The notes beneath the pieces are model-generated. The model had not been told where the DNA came from and ran no database searches. It was given only the letters and a program-made list of their open reading frames with translations. A program made the position numbers and the translations under genes. This document shows positions 27,670 through 40,733 of a stretch of DNA of 46,245 bases, one piece after another (position 1 is the stretch's first letter; every line of letters starts with the position of its first letter). Origin of the DNA: Gammaproteobacteria bacterium Ga0077554 (GTDB lineage: Bacteria; Pseudomonadota; Gammaproteobacteria; Ga0077554; Ga007554); contig LNFF01000038.1 of NCBI GenBank assembly GCA_001464585.1, forward strand, positions 1 to 46,245, written 5' to 3'.

Positions 27670-29256
27670 TTGACTACTATTCACGATCATCGCATTCTGA
27701 TTCTTGATTTCGGCTCCCAATACACCCAGCTTATCGCACGCCGTGTGCGTGAAGCGGGTGTGTATTGCGAGCTGCATCCTTACGACATGACCGATGCCGC
27801 GCTGCGTGCGTTTAATCCGCGCGGTATTATTCTTTCGGGTGGCCCCGAATCCGTGACTCTGGCCTCTACGCCGCGTGCACCGCAGGCGGTGTTTGAACTG
27901 GGCGTGCCGGTGCTGGGTATCTGCTACGGCATGCAAACCATGGCGGCGCAATTAGGCGGTGCGGTTGAGTCTGCGGCGCACCGTGAGTTTGGTTACGCAC
28001 AAGTGCGCGCGCGCGGTCATTCGCAATTATTGCGCGACATCGAAGATCACACCACGCCGGAAGGCTATGGCATGCTCGATGTGTGGATGAGCCACGGCGA
28101 CCATGTGACACAACTGCCCCAGAGCTTTAAAACCATTGCCAGCACCCCCGCTGCGCCAATCGCGGGCATGGCCGATGAAGCGCGTGGTTTCTATGGTTTG
28201 CAGTTTCATCCTGAAGTCACCCATACCCACCAGGGCGCGCGCATTTTGCAGCGTTTTGTGCTTGATATTTGTGGTTGCGCAGCACTCTGGACCATGAGTA
28301 ACGTGATGGACGAAAGCATTCGCCAGCTCCGTGAAAAAGTGGGTGATGATGATGTGCTGCTGGCGCTGTCCGGCGGCGTAGATTCATCAGTAGTCGCGGC
28401 GCTGCTGCACAAGGCTATTGATAAACAGCTCACCTGTGTATTTGTCGACAACGGCTTGCTGCGTTTGAATGAAGGTGATCAGGTCATGGCGACCTTCGCG
28501 CAGCACATGGGCGTGCGCGTGTTGCGCGTGAATGCCCAGCAGCGTTTTATGGATGCGTTGAGCGGTGTGGCTGATCCAGAAAAAAAACGCAAAATCATCG
28601 GCAATTTATTTGTTGAAATCTTCGAAGAAGAAGCCACTAAGCTCGCCAATGTAAAGTGGCTGGCACAGGGTACGATATATCCCGATGTTATCGAATCCGC
28701 CGGTTCGCTGATTGGCTCGGGGGCTGGCAAGGCGCACGTGATTAAAACCCACCATAATGTAGGTGGCTTGCCAGCGAACATGCGTCTGAAATTGATTGAG
28801 CCACTGCGTGAATTATTTAAAGATGAAGTGCGCAGGCTGGGCGTGGAGCTGGGTCTGCCGTCTGACATGGTGTATCGACATCCATTCCCTGGGCCGGGTC
28901 TGGGTGTGCGCATTCTTGGTGAAGTAAAAAAAGAATACGCGGATATATTGCGTTGCGCTGACGCGATTTTTATTGAAGAGCTGCGCAAAAATAATTTATA
29001 CGACAAGGTAAGTCAGGCATTTGCGGTGTTTTTGCCGGTGAAATCCGTGGGCGTGATGGGTGACGGGCGGCGTTATGATTATGTGATTGCGTTGCGTGCC
29101 GTGGAAACGGTTGATTTCATGACGGCGCATTGGTCGCACTTGCCTTATGATGTGCTGGGCACCATTTCAAACCGCATCATTAACGAAGTGCCGGGAATTT
29201 CACGTATCACTTATGACATTTCGGGCAAGCCGCCTGCGACGATTGAGTGGGAGTGA
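27670..29256 (+). CDS. guaA: GMP synthase (glutamine-hydrolysing)
   Basis: Aminates XMP to GMP using glutamine and ATP. The 528-aa product has an N-terminal class I amidotransferase domain with nucleophile Cys85 (GICYGMQTM) and FHPEVTHT, an ATP-pyrophosphatase domain with SGGVDSS (234-240), and the C-terminal dimerisation domain ending [12 protein letters not shown]. It aligns from first to last residue with E. coli GuaA. The start is TTG at 27670, needed to include the conserved [16 protein letters not shown]-terminus; no ATG is available there. Confidence 0.98.
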   Translation: MTTIHDHRILILDFGSQYTQLIARRVREAGVYCELHPYDMTDAALRAFNPRGIILSGGPESVTLASTPRAPQAVFELGVPVLGICYGMQTMAAQLGGAVESAAHREFGYAQVRARGHSQLLRDIEDHTTPEGYGMLDVWMSHGDHVTQLPQSFKTIASTPAAPIAGMADEARGFYGLQFHPEVTHTHQGARILQRFVLDICGCAALWTMSNVMDESIRQLREKVGDDDVLLALSGGVDSSVVAALLHKAIDKQLTCVFVDNGLLRLNEGDQVMATFAQHMGVRVLRVNAQQRFMDALSGVADPEKKRKIIGNLFVEIFEEEATKLANVKWLAQGTIYPDVIESAGSLIGSGAGKAHVIKTHHNVGGLPANMRLKLIEPLRELFKDEVRRLGVELGLPSDMVYRHPFPGPGLGVRILGEVKKEYADILRCADAIFIEELRKNNLYDKVSQAFAVFLPVKSVGVMGDGRRYDYVIALRAVETVDFMTAHWSHLPYDVLGTISNRIINEVPGISRITYDISGKPPATIEWE

Positions 29257-29272
29257 GCCGCGTGTATATGAT

Positions 29273-29306
29273 GTTGTCATTTCGAGCGTTAGCGAGAAAT
29301 CTTTAA
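29273..29306. repeat. TGTTGTCATTTCGAG-type repeat fragment, copy 5
   Basis: TGTTGTCATTTCGAGCGTTA, then GCGAGAAATCTTTA, is a half-copy of the dispersed family. It lies immediately before the tadA ATG, leaving no obvious ribosome binding site. Confidence 0.65.
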
Positions 29307-29310
29307 CTGA

Positions 29311-29917
<607 letters not shown>

Positions 29918-30042
29918 ATTTTTACCCCTGCGGGTAACGGGAACGGGCGCGGCTTTATCGCGTAATCCTCCATTTTCTGCAACTTTTAGATTTGAGTAAA
30001 ACCCCGCTTTCTGGTAGTCTATCTCCCCGTCTACATGATTAA

Positions 30043-31836
<1,794 letters not shown>

Positions 31837-31852
31837 CAAAGAGGTTTGCACC

Positions 31853-32683
31853 ATGAAACTATGCGGTTTTGATGTTGGACTGGATCAGCCATTTTTTTTA
31901 ATTGCCGGGCCGTGCGTGATTGAAAGCCGCGCCATGGCGCTGGAAACAGCCGGGCAGCTTAAAGAGATTGCCGTACGGTTAAATATCCCCTTTATTTATA
32001 AATCATCTTTTGATAAAGCTAACCGCACTTCCAGCAAAAGTTATCGCGGCCCCGGCATCGAAGAAGGCTTGCGCATCTTGCAGGAAGTGCGGCAAACCCT
32101 GGGCGTGCCGGTGCTTACCGATGTGCATGAAGACACACCCCTGGCCGAAGTGGCCGACGTGGTGGATGTGCTGCAAACACCGGCATTTTTGTGTCGCCAG
32201 ACTAATTTTATTCAAAGTGTTGCGTGTCTCGGCAAACCGGTAAACATTAAAAAAGGCCAGTTTCTTGCGCCGTGGGACATGAAAAACGTAGTGGAAAAAG
32301 CCCGCGAAACGGGTAACAACCAGATGATGGTCTGCGAACGTGGAGTCTCTTTTGGCTACAACAATCTGGTGTCAGACATGCGCTCGCTTGCAGTGATGCG
32401 TGATACCGGTTGCCCGGTGGTGTTTGACGCCACCCATTCGGTGCAATTGCCGGGTGGGCAGGGCGCAAGTTCCGGTGGGCAGCGGGAGTTCGTGCCGGTG
32501 CTGGCGCGTGCCGCTGTGGCGGCGGGTGTGGCCGGTTTATTTATGGAAACCCACCCTACGCCTGACACAGCCTTGAGTGATGGCCCCAATGCCTGGCCGT
32601 TGGGTCGCATGGAAGAATTGTTGGGTATTCTTAAAGCGATTGATGCGGCAGTCAAGGCGCAAAAGTTTTCAGAAATGGTATAG
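31853..32683 (+). CDS. kdsA: 3-deoxy-8-phosphooctulonate synthase (KDO8P synthase)
   Basis: Condenses phosphoenolpyruvate with arabinose 5-phosphate to give Kdo-8-phosphate for LPS. The 276-aa product starts at the ATG at 31853 (AAGAGG upstream) and contains [56 protein letters not shown] and [11 protein letters not shown]. It is coupled to pyrG. It uses the product of KdsD, encoded about 17 kb away in this window. After the stop, a half-copy of the MITE-like element end precedes ubiK. Confidence 0.98.
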   Translation: MKLCGFDVGLDQPFFLIAGPCVIESRAMALETAGQLKEIAVRLNIPFIYKSSFDKANRTSSKSYRGPGIEEGLRILQEVRQTLGVPVLTDVHEDTPLAEVADVVDVLQTPAFLCRQTNFIQSVACLGKPVNIKKGQFLAPWDMKNVVEKARETGNNQMMVCERGVSFGYNNLVSDMRSLAVMRDTGCPVVFDATHSVQLPGGQGASSGGQREFVPVLARAAVAAGVAGLFMETHPTPDTALSDGPNAWPLGRMEELLGILKAIDAAVKAQKFSEMV

Positions 32684-32696
32684 TTCTGTACCACCA

Positions 32697-32770
32697 AGAA
32701 CCTGTTCATGATCTCGACCAAGGGAAGAGCGCCAACGAAAGGTTCAGTGAAGCGCAGGGTTCCCAGCGCA
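32697..32770. repeat. Degenerate repeat: single MITE-type end plus modular repeat
   Basis: AAGAACCTGTTCATGATCTC resembles the terminus of elements A and B, but no matching second end or core follows. Sequence like GGGAAGAGCG and AAGCGCAGGGTTCC, also seen at 9113-9230, comes next. Confidence 0.5.
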
Positions 32771-32828
32771 CCAAACCCAAATGCACCCGCCACACGGCTA
32801 TGACACAGGAAACAGGAGGCTTTACCCC

Positions 32829-33086
32829 ATGATTGACCCTAAAATACTGGATGACCTGGCAAAACGCCTCGCCGATGCGCTGCCTTCGGGTATTCGTGAT
32901 TTGCAGCGTGATGTGGAAAAAAATTTCCGCGCGGCGCTGCAAGCGGGCTTTAACAAACTGGATCTGGTGACCCGCGAAGAATTCGAGGTGCAAACAGCGG
33001 TGCTTACCCGTACCCGCGCCAAGGTAGATGCGCTGGAAAAACAAGTTGCTGATATGGAAAGTCTACTGAAGAACACTGCGAAGTGA
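32829..33086 (+). CDS. ubiK: Ubiquinone biosynthesis accessory factor UbiK (BMFP/YqiC family)
   Basis: Small helical protein (85 aa) that helps the Ubi complex work at the membrane lipid interface, aiding aerobic ubiquinone synthesis. The N-terminus MIDPKILDDLAKRLADALPS forms an amphipathic helix, and the C-terminal half, starting EEFEVQTAVLTRTRAKVDAL, is a coiled coil, both typical of the BMFP family. The ATG at 32829 has a full AGGAGG nine bases upstream. It is followed after 32 bp by comM/yifB, as in many proteobacteria, where the two are regular neighbours. Confidence 0.92.
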   Translation: MIDPKILDDLAKRLADALPSGIRDLQRDVEKNFRAALQAGFNKLDLVTREEFEVQTAVLTRTRAKVDALEKQVADMESLLKNTAK

Positions 33087-33118
33087 CTCGCTACACTTGC
33101 GTAGCCCCGGCATAGTTT

Positions 33119-34663
33119 ATGTCGCTTGCAATTGTATATAGTCGTGCGCAAAACGGTATTGATGCACCACTGGTGACGGTGGAAGTGCATCTTTCCAATG
33201 GCTTGCCCAGCCTGTCGATTGTCGGCTTGCCGGAAATGGCGGTGAAAGAAAGTAAAGACCGCGTGCGTGGCGCATTGCTGAATGCGCAGTTTGAATTTCC
33301 GGCACGACGTATCACTGTCAATCTTGCCCCTGCCGATCTGCCCAAGGAAGGCGGACGTTTTGATTTACCGATTGCGCTGGGTATTCTGGCGGCGTCAGGG
33401 CAGATTCCGGTTCAAGTGCTGCAACAATATGAATTTGTCGGCGAGGTAGCGCTGAGCGGCGAATTGCGCCCGATACGTGGTGTGTTGTCGGCGGCGGTAC
33501 GCGCGCGCGATGCGCAACGCTGTTTGCTGGTGCCCATGGATAACGCCGCCGAGGCCGCGCTGGTGAATGATGGCGTGTTGTTCGCTGCGCGTCATATTAC
33601 TCAGGTGTGCGCGCATCTTACTGGAGCGCAGCCTTTGGCGCCCTACTCGATTCCGCCCACACCACCACCAGAAAATACCATCCCGCATGATACAGAAACC
33701 CCGGATTTGTGTGACGTGCGCGGCCAGCAACACGCCCGGCGCGCCCTGGAGATTGCCGCTGCGGGCGGCCACAGCCTGCTGATGATCGGCCCGCCCGGCA
33801 CCGGCAAGTCGATGTTAGCCAGTCGCCTGCCCAGCATTTTGCCAAGCATGAGCGAAGCAGAAGCACTCGAAGCGGCGACCATCATGTCTATCAGTGACGC
33901 CGGTTTCACTCCCGCGCTCTGGGGCAAGCGCCCATTCAGGGCGCCGCACCACACCGCATCCGGCGTAGCGTTAGTCGGCGGTGGTTCGCAGCCGCGTCCC
34001 GGTGAAATTTCACTGGCGCATCACGGCGTGTTGTTTCTGGATGAATTGCCGGAGTTTGACCGGCGCGTACTGGAAGTGTTGCGCGAGCCGCTGGAGTCGG
34101 GGCACATTACGATTTCACGCGCCGCGCGGCAGGCCACTTTTCCCTCGCGTTTTCAGCTCATCGCCGCCATGAACCCGTGCCCATGCGGTTATCTGGGTGA
34201 CCCTAATGGCCGCTGTCATTGCAGTGAAGATCAGGTGCAGCGTTACCGGGGGCGTATCTCTGGCCCGTTGCTGGACCGCATTGATATGCACATCGAAGTG
34301 CCACGGCTACCGCGTGAGGTACTCAATGCCGCCGCTGAGGGCCGTACCGAAGAAACTAGTGACACGGTACGCGCCCGGGTTGAAGCTGCACGCGCACGGC
34401 AAATGCAGCGTGCGGGCAAACCTAATTGCGTGTTGAGCAATCGTCAAATCGAGCGCACCTGCCGCTTGAGCAAACCTGACGCGCAGTTACTGGAACAGTC
34501 CATTGAACGGCTCGGGCTGTCGGCGCGTGCGTATCACCGGATTTTAAAAGTAGCGCGCACCATTGCCGACCTGGCAAACAGCGAAGAGATCATTACCGCC
34601 CATCTTGCAGAAGCTATTTCGTATCGGCGCTTGGATCGGCAGCGGCCCCCTTCGCGCTCTTAA
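33119..34663 (+). CDS. comM: YifB/ComM-type Mg-chelatase-like AAA+ ATPase
   Basis: Hexameric helicase proposed to extend heteroduplex (branch migration) during natural transformation; widespread also in species not known to be competent. The 514-aa product starts [19 protein letters not shown], has the N-terminal Lon-like ChlI domain with [20 protein letters not shown], a P-loop GPPGTGKS (224-231), Walker [12 protein letters not shown], the zinc-like loop [10 protein letters not shown] with a later CHC pair, and a C-terminal domain with [20 protein letters not shown]. It is complete and of normal length. A short perfect palindrome follows directly after the stop. Confidence 0.95.
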   Translation: MSLAIVYSRAQNGIDAPLVTVEVHLSNGLPSLSIVGLPEMAVKESKDRVRGALLNAQFEFPARRITVNLAPADLPKEGGRFDLPIALGILAASGQIPVQVLQQYEFVGEVALSGELRPIRGVLSAAVRARDAQRCLLVPMDNAAEAALVNDGVLFAARHITQVCAHLTGAQPLAPYSIPPTPPPENTIPHDTETPDLCDVRGQQHARRALEIAAAGGHSLLMIGPPGTGKSMLASRLPSILPSMSEAEALEAATIMSISDAGFTPALWGKRPFRAPHHTASGVALVGGGSQPRPGEISLAHHGVLFLDELPEFDRRVLEVLREPLESGHITISRAARQATFPSRFQLIAAMNPCPCGYLGDPNGRCHCSEDQVQRYRGRISGPLLDRIDMHIEVPRLPREVLNAAAEGRTEETSDTVRARVEAARARQMQRAGKPNCVLSNRQIERTCRLSKPDAQLLEQSIERLGLSARAYHRILKVARTIADLANSEEIITAHLAEAISYRRLDRQRPPSRS

Positions 34664-34690
34664 TGTAGGGTGCGCCGTGCGCACCCTACA
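34664..34690. repeat. TGTAGGGTGCG palindromic repeat, possible bidirectional terminator
   Basis: TGTAGGGTGCG (34664-34674) and CGCACCCTACA (34680-34690) are perfect 11-bp arms around a 5-nt spacer. The repeat starts at the base after the comM TAA, and its right arm supplies the TAG stop of the convergent DUF1338-like gene. Confidence 0.85.
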
Positions 34691-35852
34691 CCGATGTCTT
34701 GATCACATGCGCGGCCTGCGCCGGCAAGAAATAACCATAGACGGGTGCTGAATACAGCGGATTCTGCGGCTGATATTCCAGCCCATACAACGCGAACCAC
34801 TGGCGCGCATGTATCGCGTCCATCTCGCGGCGCGATACAATTTCCAGTAATTTTCCGTTCTCGATGGCGCGTGGCAGTTTGGCGTCAATCTGCGCCAACG
34901 CCTCTTTGATATCATCTGGCACCTGCGGGTTACGCTCCGGGCGCGTGAACACTTGCAACAACAAACCTTGCGTGTATTCGCCGGTAGGCGTCATGCTCTC
35001 GACGCCGTGTTCAGCCAGCGCCGCCATGACCTCGGCGAGCGGCACGGCCACACGTTCGCCGTTAATTTGGCGTGTTGCACGCAGCGCCATGTGATGCGCA
35101 GTGTAGCCATAAACATGATGCCAATGCTGAATAATCTGCGTCGGATGCGTGGCGTCCGACTGGTCGATGAACAAACGCAACATCTGTCCATTGATAAGCA
35201 TTTTATACAAAGGATAAGCGTTCCAGCCATCAGGAAAACTATAAAACTCTTCGCCACTCACCTGTGAAGGAACGTAGCCATGTTCTGCAACCAGCAACTC
35301 AACAACACGCTCCGCAGCTCGCTCGCGCGACGACCCACAACGAATCGCCACATGATCAAAATGCACTGTCCAACCGCGCGCCGCCGCAACCTTCAACAAC
35401 GCCAGATCAGCATTGCTGTTGAGCAGTGCCTCCACAGCCTTAACCGCTACATAGGCATCAAAATGCTTCACCCATTGGGCAATGCTGATCGCATCATCAT
35501 CGCTCAAACTGGCACGCGCACGTTGCAGAATAGCGGCAACAAAATCATGCTCAAAGGGATGAACCGGCACCTGCGCTTCAAGGTCATCCTCAAAGCGGTA
35601 GGCGCAACGTATCTGCGTATAAGCATCCAGTAATTGCGCGGCGGTGCGCACCGTGTCAAAGCAAGCATAGGCTGTCGGCATCTGTGGCGCCGCATGTGCT
35701 GGCGTAAGGTCAAGGCTCACTTCTTCGCCGTTCTCATTGGTCACCAGCAACTTGCATGGATCAGCAGGGCATGGCCGCCAGCCCTGCTCACGCTGCAAAA
35801 TGTCAGCCACCTGTTGGCGGGCAAAAGTAATGTAAGGTTCGTTATGCGGCAC
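34686..35852 (-). CDS. Possible DUF1338 / VOC-like metalloprotein (candidate 2-oxoadipate dioxygenase)
   Basis: The 388-aa product resembles, with limited confidence, the DUF1338 group that includes the Pseudomonas 2-oxoadipate dioxygenase/decarboxylase HglS. Possible iron ligands are His164 or His167 (WTVHFDHVAIR), His253 or His254 (GYTAHHMALR) and Glu337 (LLEIVSR), the His-His-Glu pattern of vicinal oxygen chelate enzymes. The first 130 residues are not typical of characterised members. No signal peptide is seen, so it is cytoplasmic. It is divergent from an ALDH7-type dehydrogenase gene, which is what raises the lysine-catabolism reading. The TAG stop lies inside a palindromic repeat. It could instead be an uncharacterised VOC-like family. 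Confidence 0.5.
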   Translation of the reverse strand: MPHNEPYITFARQQVADILQREQGWRPCPADPCKLLVTNENGEEVSLDLTPAHAAPQMPTAYACFDTVRTAAQLLDAYTQIRCAYRFEDDLEAQVPVHPFEHDFVAAILQRARASLSDDDAISIAQWVKHFDAYVAVKAVEALLNSNADLALLKVAAARGWTVHFDHVAIRCGSSRERAAERVVELLVAEHGYVPSQVSGEEFYSFPDGWNAYPLYKMLINGQMLRLFIDQSDATHPTQIIQHWHHVYGYTAHHMALRATRQINGERVAVPLAEVMAALAEHGVESMTPTGEYTQGLLLQVFTRPERNPQVPDDIKEALAQIDAKLPRAIENGKLLEIVSRREMDAIHARQWFALYGLEYQPQNPLYSAPVYGYFLPAQAAHVIKTSV

Positions 35853-35906
35853 GGTATATTATTCCTCATATAAACCAAATGCTGCTAATTAAACTATCAA
35901 GATCAA

Positions 35907-35992
35907 TGTAGGGTGGGTTGCAAAACCCACCAAGCGTTGGCCGCTTCCGGCATCCTGCCTCTCGCGGCACTTGGGCATCCATGCACGACGCA
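35907..35992. repeat. Two adjacent intergenic repeats between DUF1338-like and ALDH genes
   Basis: TGTAGGGTGGGTTGCAAAACCCACC (split arms GGTGGGTT/AACCCACC) at 35907-35931 is followed by GGCCGCTTCCGGCATCCTGC and a CTCGCGGCACTTGGGCATCC stretch (copy 3 of the modular GC-rich family). Any promoter for either gene must lie close to the coding starts. Confidence 0.75.
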
Positions 35993-36058
35993 TAGCAACA
36001 CACCTCATTTTAGTGGTAAATTATCAACAACACAACGCAAGAGCACGCAGAGGCATTC

Positions 36059-37573
36059 ATGAGTAACCAGCAAACCACGGATCTTTTGAACACCCTGGGC
36101 ATCGGCGGCGTCAATAACAGCACCGAAGGCGAAAATGGCCTCGACTCTTTCAACCCCGCCACGGGCGATCTGATTGGCCGGGTCAGCCTGTGTTCAGATA
36201 ACGACTACGACGCCATCATCACCCGCAGCATTCAGGCCTTTCAGGAATGGCGCAACGTGCCCGCACCCAAACGCGGCGAGCTGGTGCGTTTAATCGCCGA
36301 ACGTTTACGCGCCAACAAAGACGCACTGGGTAGTCTGGTATCGCTGGAAATGGGCAAGATCAAAAGCGAAGGTGACGGTGAAGTGCAAGAGATGATTGAC
36401 ATCGCCGATTTCGCCGTCGGCCAGTCACGCATGCTCTACGGCAAAACCATGCACTCCGAACGCCCCCAGCACCGCATGTATGAACAATGGCATCCGCTCG
36501 GCGTGGTCGGCGTTATCACCGCATTTAATTTCCCCATGGCGGTGTGGGCGTGGAATGCCTTCATCGCCGCCATCACGGGTAATACCGTAGTGTGGAAGCC
36601 GTCACCCAAAACACCGTTGTGCGCTATCGCCCTCCAGAAAATCTGTGGCGATGTCATGACAGCACACGGTTATCGCGGCATTTTTTCACTGTTTATTACC
36701 GACCATAACACACTTGCAGAACGCTTCGTCGCGGACTCACGCGTACCACTGATTTCATTCACTGGCTCCACCGCCGTAGGGCGTCATGTCGCAGAAATTG
36801 TCGCGCGGCGCCTGGGCAAAAGCCTGTTGGAATTGGGTGGCAACAACGCCATCATCGTGGACGAAAGCGCTGACCTTACGCTTGCCGTACCCGCCATTGT
36901 CTTCGGCGCCGTCGGCACCGCGGGGCAACGCTGCACCACCACGCGCCGCCTGATTATCCATGAATCCCGTTATAAAGAACTTGTCACGCGCCTGATCCAT
37001 GCCTACAAACAAGTGCGCATTGGCAGCCCACTCACGCCCGGCATATTGATGGGGCCATTAATTGATGAAAACGCCGTAGCGGGCTACCGCCGCGCATTGG
37101 CAGACGCCATCACCGCAGGCGGTGAAATTCTTTATGGCGGCACCGTACTGCAAGGCTCCGGCCACTTCGTTGAACCCACCCTGGTACGTGCCGAAAATCA
37201 TTGGCCGGTCGTGCAGCGCGAAACCTTCGCGCCCATCCTGTATGTGATGCGCTATCACACTCTCGAAGAAGCCATCGCACTGCAAAACGCCGTCCCCCAA
37301 GGCCTTTCTTCCGCGCTATTCACCACGCAACTACAGCATGCCGAGCAGTTTTTATCAGCCGTCGGCAGCGACTGCGGCATCGCCAACATCAACATCGGCA
37401 CCTCCGGCGCAGAAGTCGGCGGCGCCTTCGGCGGTGAAAAAGAAACCGGCGGTGGACGCGAAGCTGGCTCAGATGCGTGGCAAGTTTATATGCGACGCCA
37501 GACTAATACTATTAACTGGGGAAGTAAGCCGATGCTGGCGCAGGGCATTGCGTTTGAGATTGAGATTGAGTAA
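36059..37573 (+). CDS. amaB: ALDH7-type aldehyde dehydrogenase (2-aminoadipate semialdehyde / piperideine-6-carboxylate dehydrogenase)
   Basis: NAD(P)-dependent dehydrogenase of the antiquitin (ALDH7) class, whose bacterial members oxidise 2-aminoadipate 6-semialdehyde to 2-aminoadipate in lysine breakdown. The 504-aa product has Asn157 ([12 protein letters not shown]), Lys180 ([10 protein letters not shown]), FTGSTAVGR, general base Glu258 (LLELGGNN) and catalytic Cys292 in [13 protein letters not shown], the ALDH7-style active site. The C-terminus [14 protein letters not shown] is in keeping. The substrate is inferred from subfamily resemblance. It is divergent from a possible DUF1338 enzyme, which would act downstream of 2-oxoadipate. 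The gap between them, about 206 bp, holds repeats. Confidence 0.85.
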   Translation: MSNQQTTDLLNTLGIGGVNNSTEGENGLDSFNPATGDLIGRVSLCSDNDYDAIITRSIQAFQEWRNVPAPKRGELVRLIAERLRANKDALGSLVSLEMGKIKSEGDGEVQEMIDIADFAVGQSRMLYGKTMHSERPQHRMYEQWHPLGVVGVITAFNFPMAVWAWNAFIAAITGNTVVWKPSPKTPLCAIALQKICGDVMTAHGYRGIFSLFITDHNTLAERFVADSRVPLISFTGSTAVGRHVAEIVARRLGKSLLELGGNNAIIVDESADLTLAVPAIVFGAVGTAGQRCTTTRRLIIHESRYKELVTRLIHAYKQVRIGSPLTPGILMGPLIDENAVAGYRRALADAITAGGEILYGGTVLQGSGHFVEPTLVRAENHWPVVQRETFAPILYVMRYHTLEEAIALQNAVPQGLSSALFTTQLQHAEQFLSAVGSDCGIANINIGTSGAEVGGAFGGEKETGGGREAGSDAWQVYMRRQTNTINWGSKPMLAQGIAFEIEIE

Positions 37574-37720
37574 CGGATAATACGCACGTTTAATAGGACG
37601 ATGCCATCCACGAAAAACACGAAAAAATAGCGCCGTAGTTGGTGCTGAATGAAATGAAGCCCAACGATCGTGACAGAGATGATATTGTTTAAACTTGCAT
37701 GGTTAATCTCGATTTAAAAT

Positions 37721-37750
37721 GTTGGGCTTCGCAAGCTCAACCCAACCTAC
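37721..37750. repeat. GTTGGGCTTCGCAAGCTCAACCCAAC repeat
   Basis: The short palindromic intergenic repeat GTTGGG..CCCAAC lies 30 bp before the DUF808 gene. The rest of the 206-bp gap after the ALDH gene shows nothing recognisable. Confidence 0.7.
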
Positions 37751-37780
37751 TTGCTACGAATCCACAAAGGAAACTCACCC

Positions 37781-38740
37781 ATGGCCGGAACCGGCTTATT
37801 AATTCTGCTCGATGACATTGCAACCATTCTCGACGATGTAGCCGTCATGACCAAAGTCGCCGCAAAGAAAACGGCGGGCGTCCTGGCGGATGATCTTGCG
37901 CTTAATGCGCAACAGGTGGCGGGTCTCAAGGCTGATCGTGAGTTGCCGGTGGTCTGGGCGGTAGCGAAAGGTTCGTTAAAAAATAAGTTGATCCTGGTGC
38001 CTTCAGCCTTAGCCATCAGCGCGTTTGCGCCTTGGGCGGTGACACCGCTCTTGATGCTGGGTGGCGCTTTTCTGTGTTATGAAGGTTTCGAAAAATTGGC
38101 GCACAAATTCCTGCGCAGCAAGGCTGACGATAAAGCACATCATACCCAATTAGTCGAGGCGCGGGTTGACGCTACAGTCGATATGGTTGCTTTTGAGAAA
38201 GATAAAATACGCGGCGCGATTCGTACTGACTTTATTCTGTCTGCTGAAATCATTGTTATTAGCCTGGGAACCGTCGCCACAGCATCGTTCGCTATGCAAG
38301 TGACGGTGTTGTCAACCATCGCCCTCGCATTGACCATTGGCGTGTATGGCCTTGTAGCAGGCATCATCAAGTTGGATGACGCGGGGCTTTATCTCAGCGA
38401 GAAGAAGGGTGTCAGCGTGTCGCATAAAATGCAGCGTAGCCTCGGCGCTTTCATAGTGAGGGCGGCTCCCGTCCTGATGAAAGGTTTGTCGATTGTCGGC
38501 ACCGCTGCCATGTTTTTGGTAGGTGGGGGCATTTTAACGCACGGCATACACTGGGCACGCGAGTTGATCTTGCAACTGGCAAACAGTGCCAGCGCGATAC
38601 CGGGTATCGGCGGTATCCTGCACATTACCCTCCCCACCCTGCTGGATGCGCTGGCAGGTATTCTGGCAGGTGCGGTGATCCTGCTCGGCGTGACCATTGC
38701 GGAACGAGTTTGGCGGGGGATCAAAAGTCCTCGCGCCTGA
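37781..38740 (+). CDS. DUF808 (YedI-like) inner-membrane protein
   Basis: Integral membrane protein of unknown function. The 319-aa product begins MAGTGLLILLDDIATILDDV, the DUF808 hallmark, followed by KKTAGVLADDLALNAQQV, and has several hydrophobic segments: about 85-110, 155-200, and two in the C-terminal third (SIVGTAAMFLVGGGIL and LAGILAGAVILLGVTIA). The ATG at 37781 has AAAGGAAA upstream; the upstream 10 codons are rejected. It is a single gene between the ALDH gene and pepA with repeats on both sides. Confidence 0.9.
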   Translation: MAGTGLLILLDDIATILDDVAVMTKVAAKKTAGVLADDLALNAQQVAGLKADRELPVVWAVAKGSLKNKLILVPSALAISAFAPWAVTPLLMLGGAFLCYEGFEKLAHKFLRSKADDKAHHTQLVEARVDATVDMVAFEKDKIRGAIRTDFILSAEIIVISLGTVATASFAMQVTVLSTIALALTIGVYGLVAGIIKLDDAGLYLSEKKGVSVSHKMQRSLGAFIVRAAPVLMKGLSIVGTAAMFLVGGGILTHGIHWARELILQLANSASAIPGIGGILHITLPTLLDALAGILAGAVILLGVTIAERVWRGIKSPRA

Positions 38741-39178
38741 CCCAATACTGTTCACTTAACCGTTCGTGGTGAACCCTTCGATAAACTCAGGAGAACCCTG
38801 TCGAACCACCCGCCACTCATCCAGAACCCTTCGACACGCCCGCTACGCGGGCTGCTCAGGGCGAACGGAATGGTGTTAAGTAAACAGCATTAGCCCCCTG
38901 CTCCCCTCCTGGAAAAAGAACCTTGCCAGTGGCAAATTACCGGGTTTAGGGTAAACTTGATAAATTATAAGAAATCTCGCAAACTTGTGATTTCATCCAA
39001 ACCATATAATAAAAACTTATACATATTTATCAATTACTTAAATTTAATAAATTTTTTTAATTTGGTCAGAATGTTAAAAAAATCGGCTTTTTAACAGAAA
39101 TTGATTGGAAATACAGAATAATTATTACTTCAGTAACAGCGTTCCACCATCCGTTATCGGCATCACTTAGGAGTCAGC
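38741..39178. other. Intergenic region upstream of pepA with repeats
   Basis: The first part carries CCCTTCGATAAACTCAGG, GAACCCTGTCGAACC and the CCCTTCGACACGCCCGCT repeat (38825-38868, copy 2 of the element at 16743). The second part, to 39178, is strongly AT-rich and must contain the pepA promoter, but no box pair is convincing. No gene was found. Confidence 0.6.
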
Positions 39179-40684
39179 ATGGAGTTTACAGTAAAAAGTG
39201 GCGATTCAGAAAAACAACGCACGGCCTGTATCGTCATGGGGGTTTTTGAGCCACGGCGTCTTTCGCCTGGCGCGGAGCGGCTGGATGAAATCAGCGGCGG
39301 CTACATATCCAAACTGATTCGCCGTGGCGACCTGGAAGGCCGCATAGGACAAACCCTGTTGCTGCATGATGTGCCCAACACTTTGTGTGATCGTGTGCTG
39401 CTGGTAGGCTGCGGACGCGAACGTGATCTGGGTGACAGCCAATATCGCAAAATCGTTGCCACCGCTGTGAACACGCTGAATGAAAAAGGCGCGATGGAAG
39501 CGGTGTGTTACCTCACTGAATTAAATGTAAAGCATCACGATATTGCCTGGAAAGTGCGTCAAGCAGTTGAGACGGCACAGGGTACGCTGTATCGCTTCGA
39601 TCAAATGAAAAGTAAAAAAGATACTGAGCGCCGCCCATTGCGCAAACTGGTGTTCAGCGTGTCGAGCCGCCGTGAATTAACCGATGGCGAACAGGCGTTG
39701 GAGGTTGGTTTAGCGATTGCACAAGGCGTAGAGCTTACCAAAAACCTGGGCAACATGCCTGCCAATATCTGCACACCCGCTTACCTTGCCGATCAGGCCA
39801 AAGAGTTGGCGAAGCAATACAAATCCATCAAGGTAGAAGTGTTCGAAACCGCCGACATCGAAGAACTGGGTATGGGTTCATTTCTCTCCGTCGCGCGCGG
39901 CAGTGCGCAACCGCCAAAATTGATCACGCTGGAATACAACGGCGACAAAAAACAGGGCAAACCGGTGGTATTGGTGGGCAAGGGCGTGACGTTTGATTCA
40001 GGCGGCATCTCGATCAAGCCTTCCGACAAAATGGATGAGATGAAATATGACATGTGTGGTGCCGCCAGTGTGCTTGGCACGCTCACCGCCATTGCGGAAA
40101 TGCGTTTGCCGATTAATGTGGTGGGCGTGATTCCCGCCACGGAAAACATGCCCAGCGGCACCGCCACCAAACCCGGTGATGTCATCACCAGCATGTCAGG
40201 GCAAACGATAGAAATTCTTAATACCGATGCTGAAGGCCGTCTGATTCTGTGTGATGCGCTCACTTACTGCGAGCGTTACGATCCGGTAGCGGTCATCGAT
40301 ATCGCCACGCTCACGGGCGCCTGCGTGGTGGCCCTGGGCAAGCATGCGATTGGCCTGCTCAGCAACCACAGCCCACTCGCCCATGACTTGTTGAATGCCG
40401 GCAAAGTCAGTGGAGATCGTGCCTGGGAATTACCACTGTGGGATGAATATCAAGAGCAGCTTAAAAGTAATTTCGCCGACATGGCTAACATTGGTGGCCG
40501 CGAAGGCGGCACGATTACTGCCGCGTGCTTTCTGTCACGCTTCACCAAAAAATTCCATTGGGCGCACCTGGATATTGCGGGCACCGCCTGGCTGTCCGGT
40601 GATAAAAAAGGCGCAACTGGCCGCCCCGTGCCCTTGCTGACACAGTATTTAATTGATAAATGCGCGGAAAAAACTGGGGATTAG
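39179..40684 (+). CDS. pepA: Leucyl (cytosol) aminopeptidase
   Basis: Di-metal M17 aminopeptidase removing N-terminal residues from peptides; some homologues also bind DNA in recombination and regulation. The 501-aa product has a variable N-terminal domain and a catalytic domain with [30 protein letters not shown] and the signature NTDAEGRL (348-355). Active-site residues look intact. The ATG follows an AGGAG site. holC and valS follow on the same strand, the widespread pepA-holC-valS order, although 182 bp including a TGTCATCCCGA-type repeat separate pepA from holC. Confidence 0.97.
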   Translation: MEFTVKSGDSEKQRTACIVMGVFEPRRLSPGAERLDEISGGYISKLIRRGDLEGRIGQTLLLHDVPNTLCDRVLLVGCGRERDLGDSQYRKIVATAVNTLNEKGAMEAVCYLTELNVKHHDIAWKVRQAVETAQGTLYRFDQMKSKKDTERRPLRKLVFSVSSRRELTDGEQALEVGLAIAQGVELTKNLGNMPANICTPAYLADQAKELAKQYKSIKVEVFETADIEELGMGSFLSVARGSAQPPKLITLEYNGDKKQGKPVVLVGKGVTFDSGGISIKPSDKMDEMKYDMCGAASVLGTLTAIAEMRLPINVVGVIPATENMPSGTATKPGDVITSMSGQTIEILNTDAEGRLILCDALTYCERYDPVAVIDIATLTGACVVALGKHAIGLLSNHSPLAHDLLNAGKVSGDRAWELPLWDEYQEQLKSNFADMANIGGREGGTITAACFLSRFTKKFHWAHLDIAGTAWLSGDKKGATGRPVPLLTQYLIDKCAEKTGD

Positions 40685-40733
40685 GGAATCATTTGAAGGT
40701 GGGTAATGTTATCCAGATCAACCCTCTTCATAC

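Noticed and set aside
32697-32830. Fourth full copy of the MITE-like element after kdsA
   Set aside because: Only one 20-bp end resembles elements A and B; the core and second end are absent, so it is listed only as degenerate repeat.
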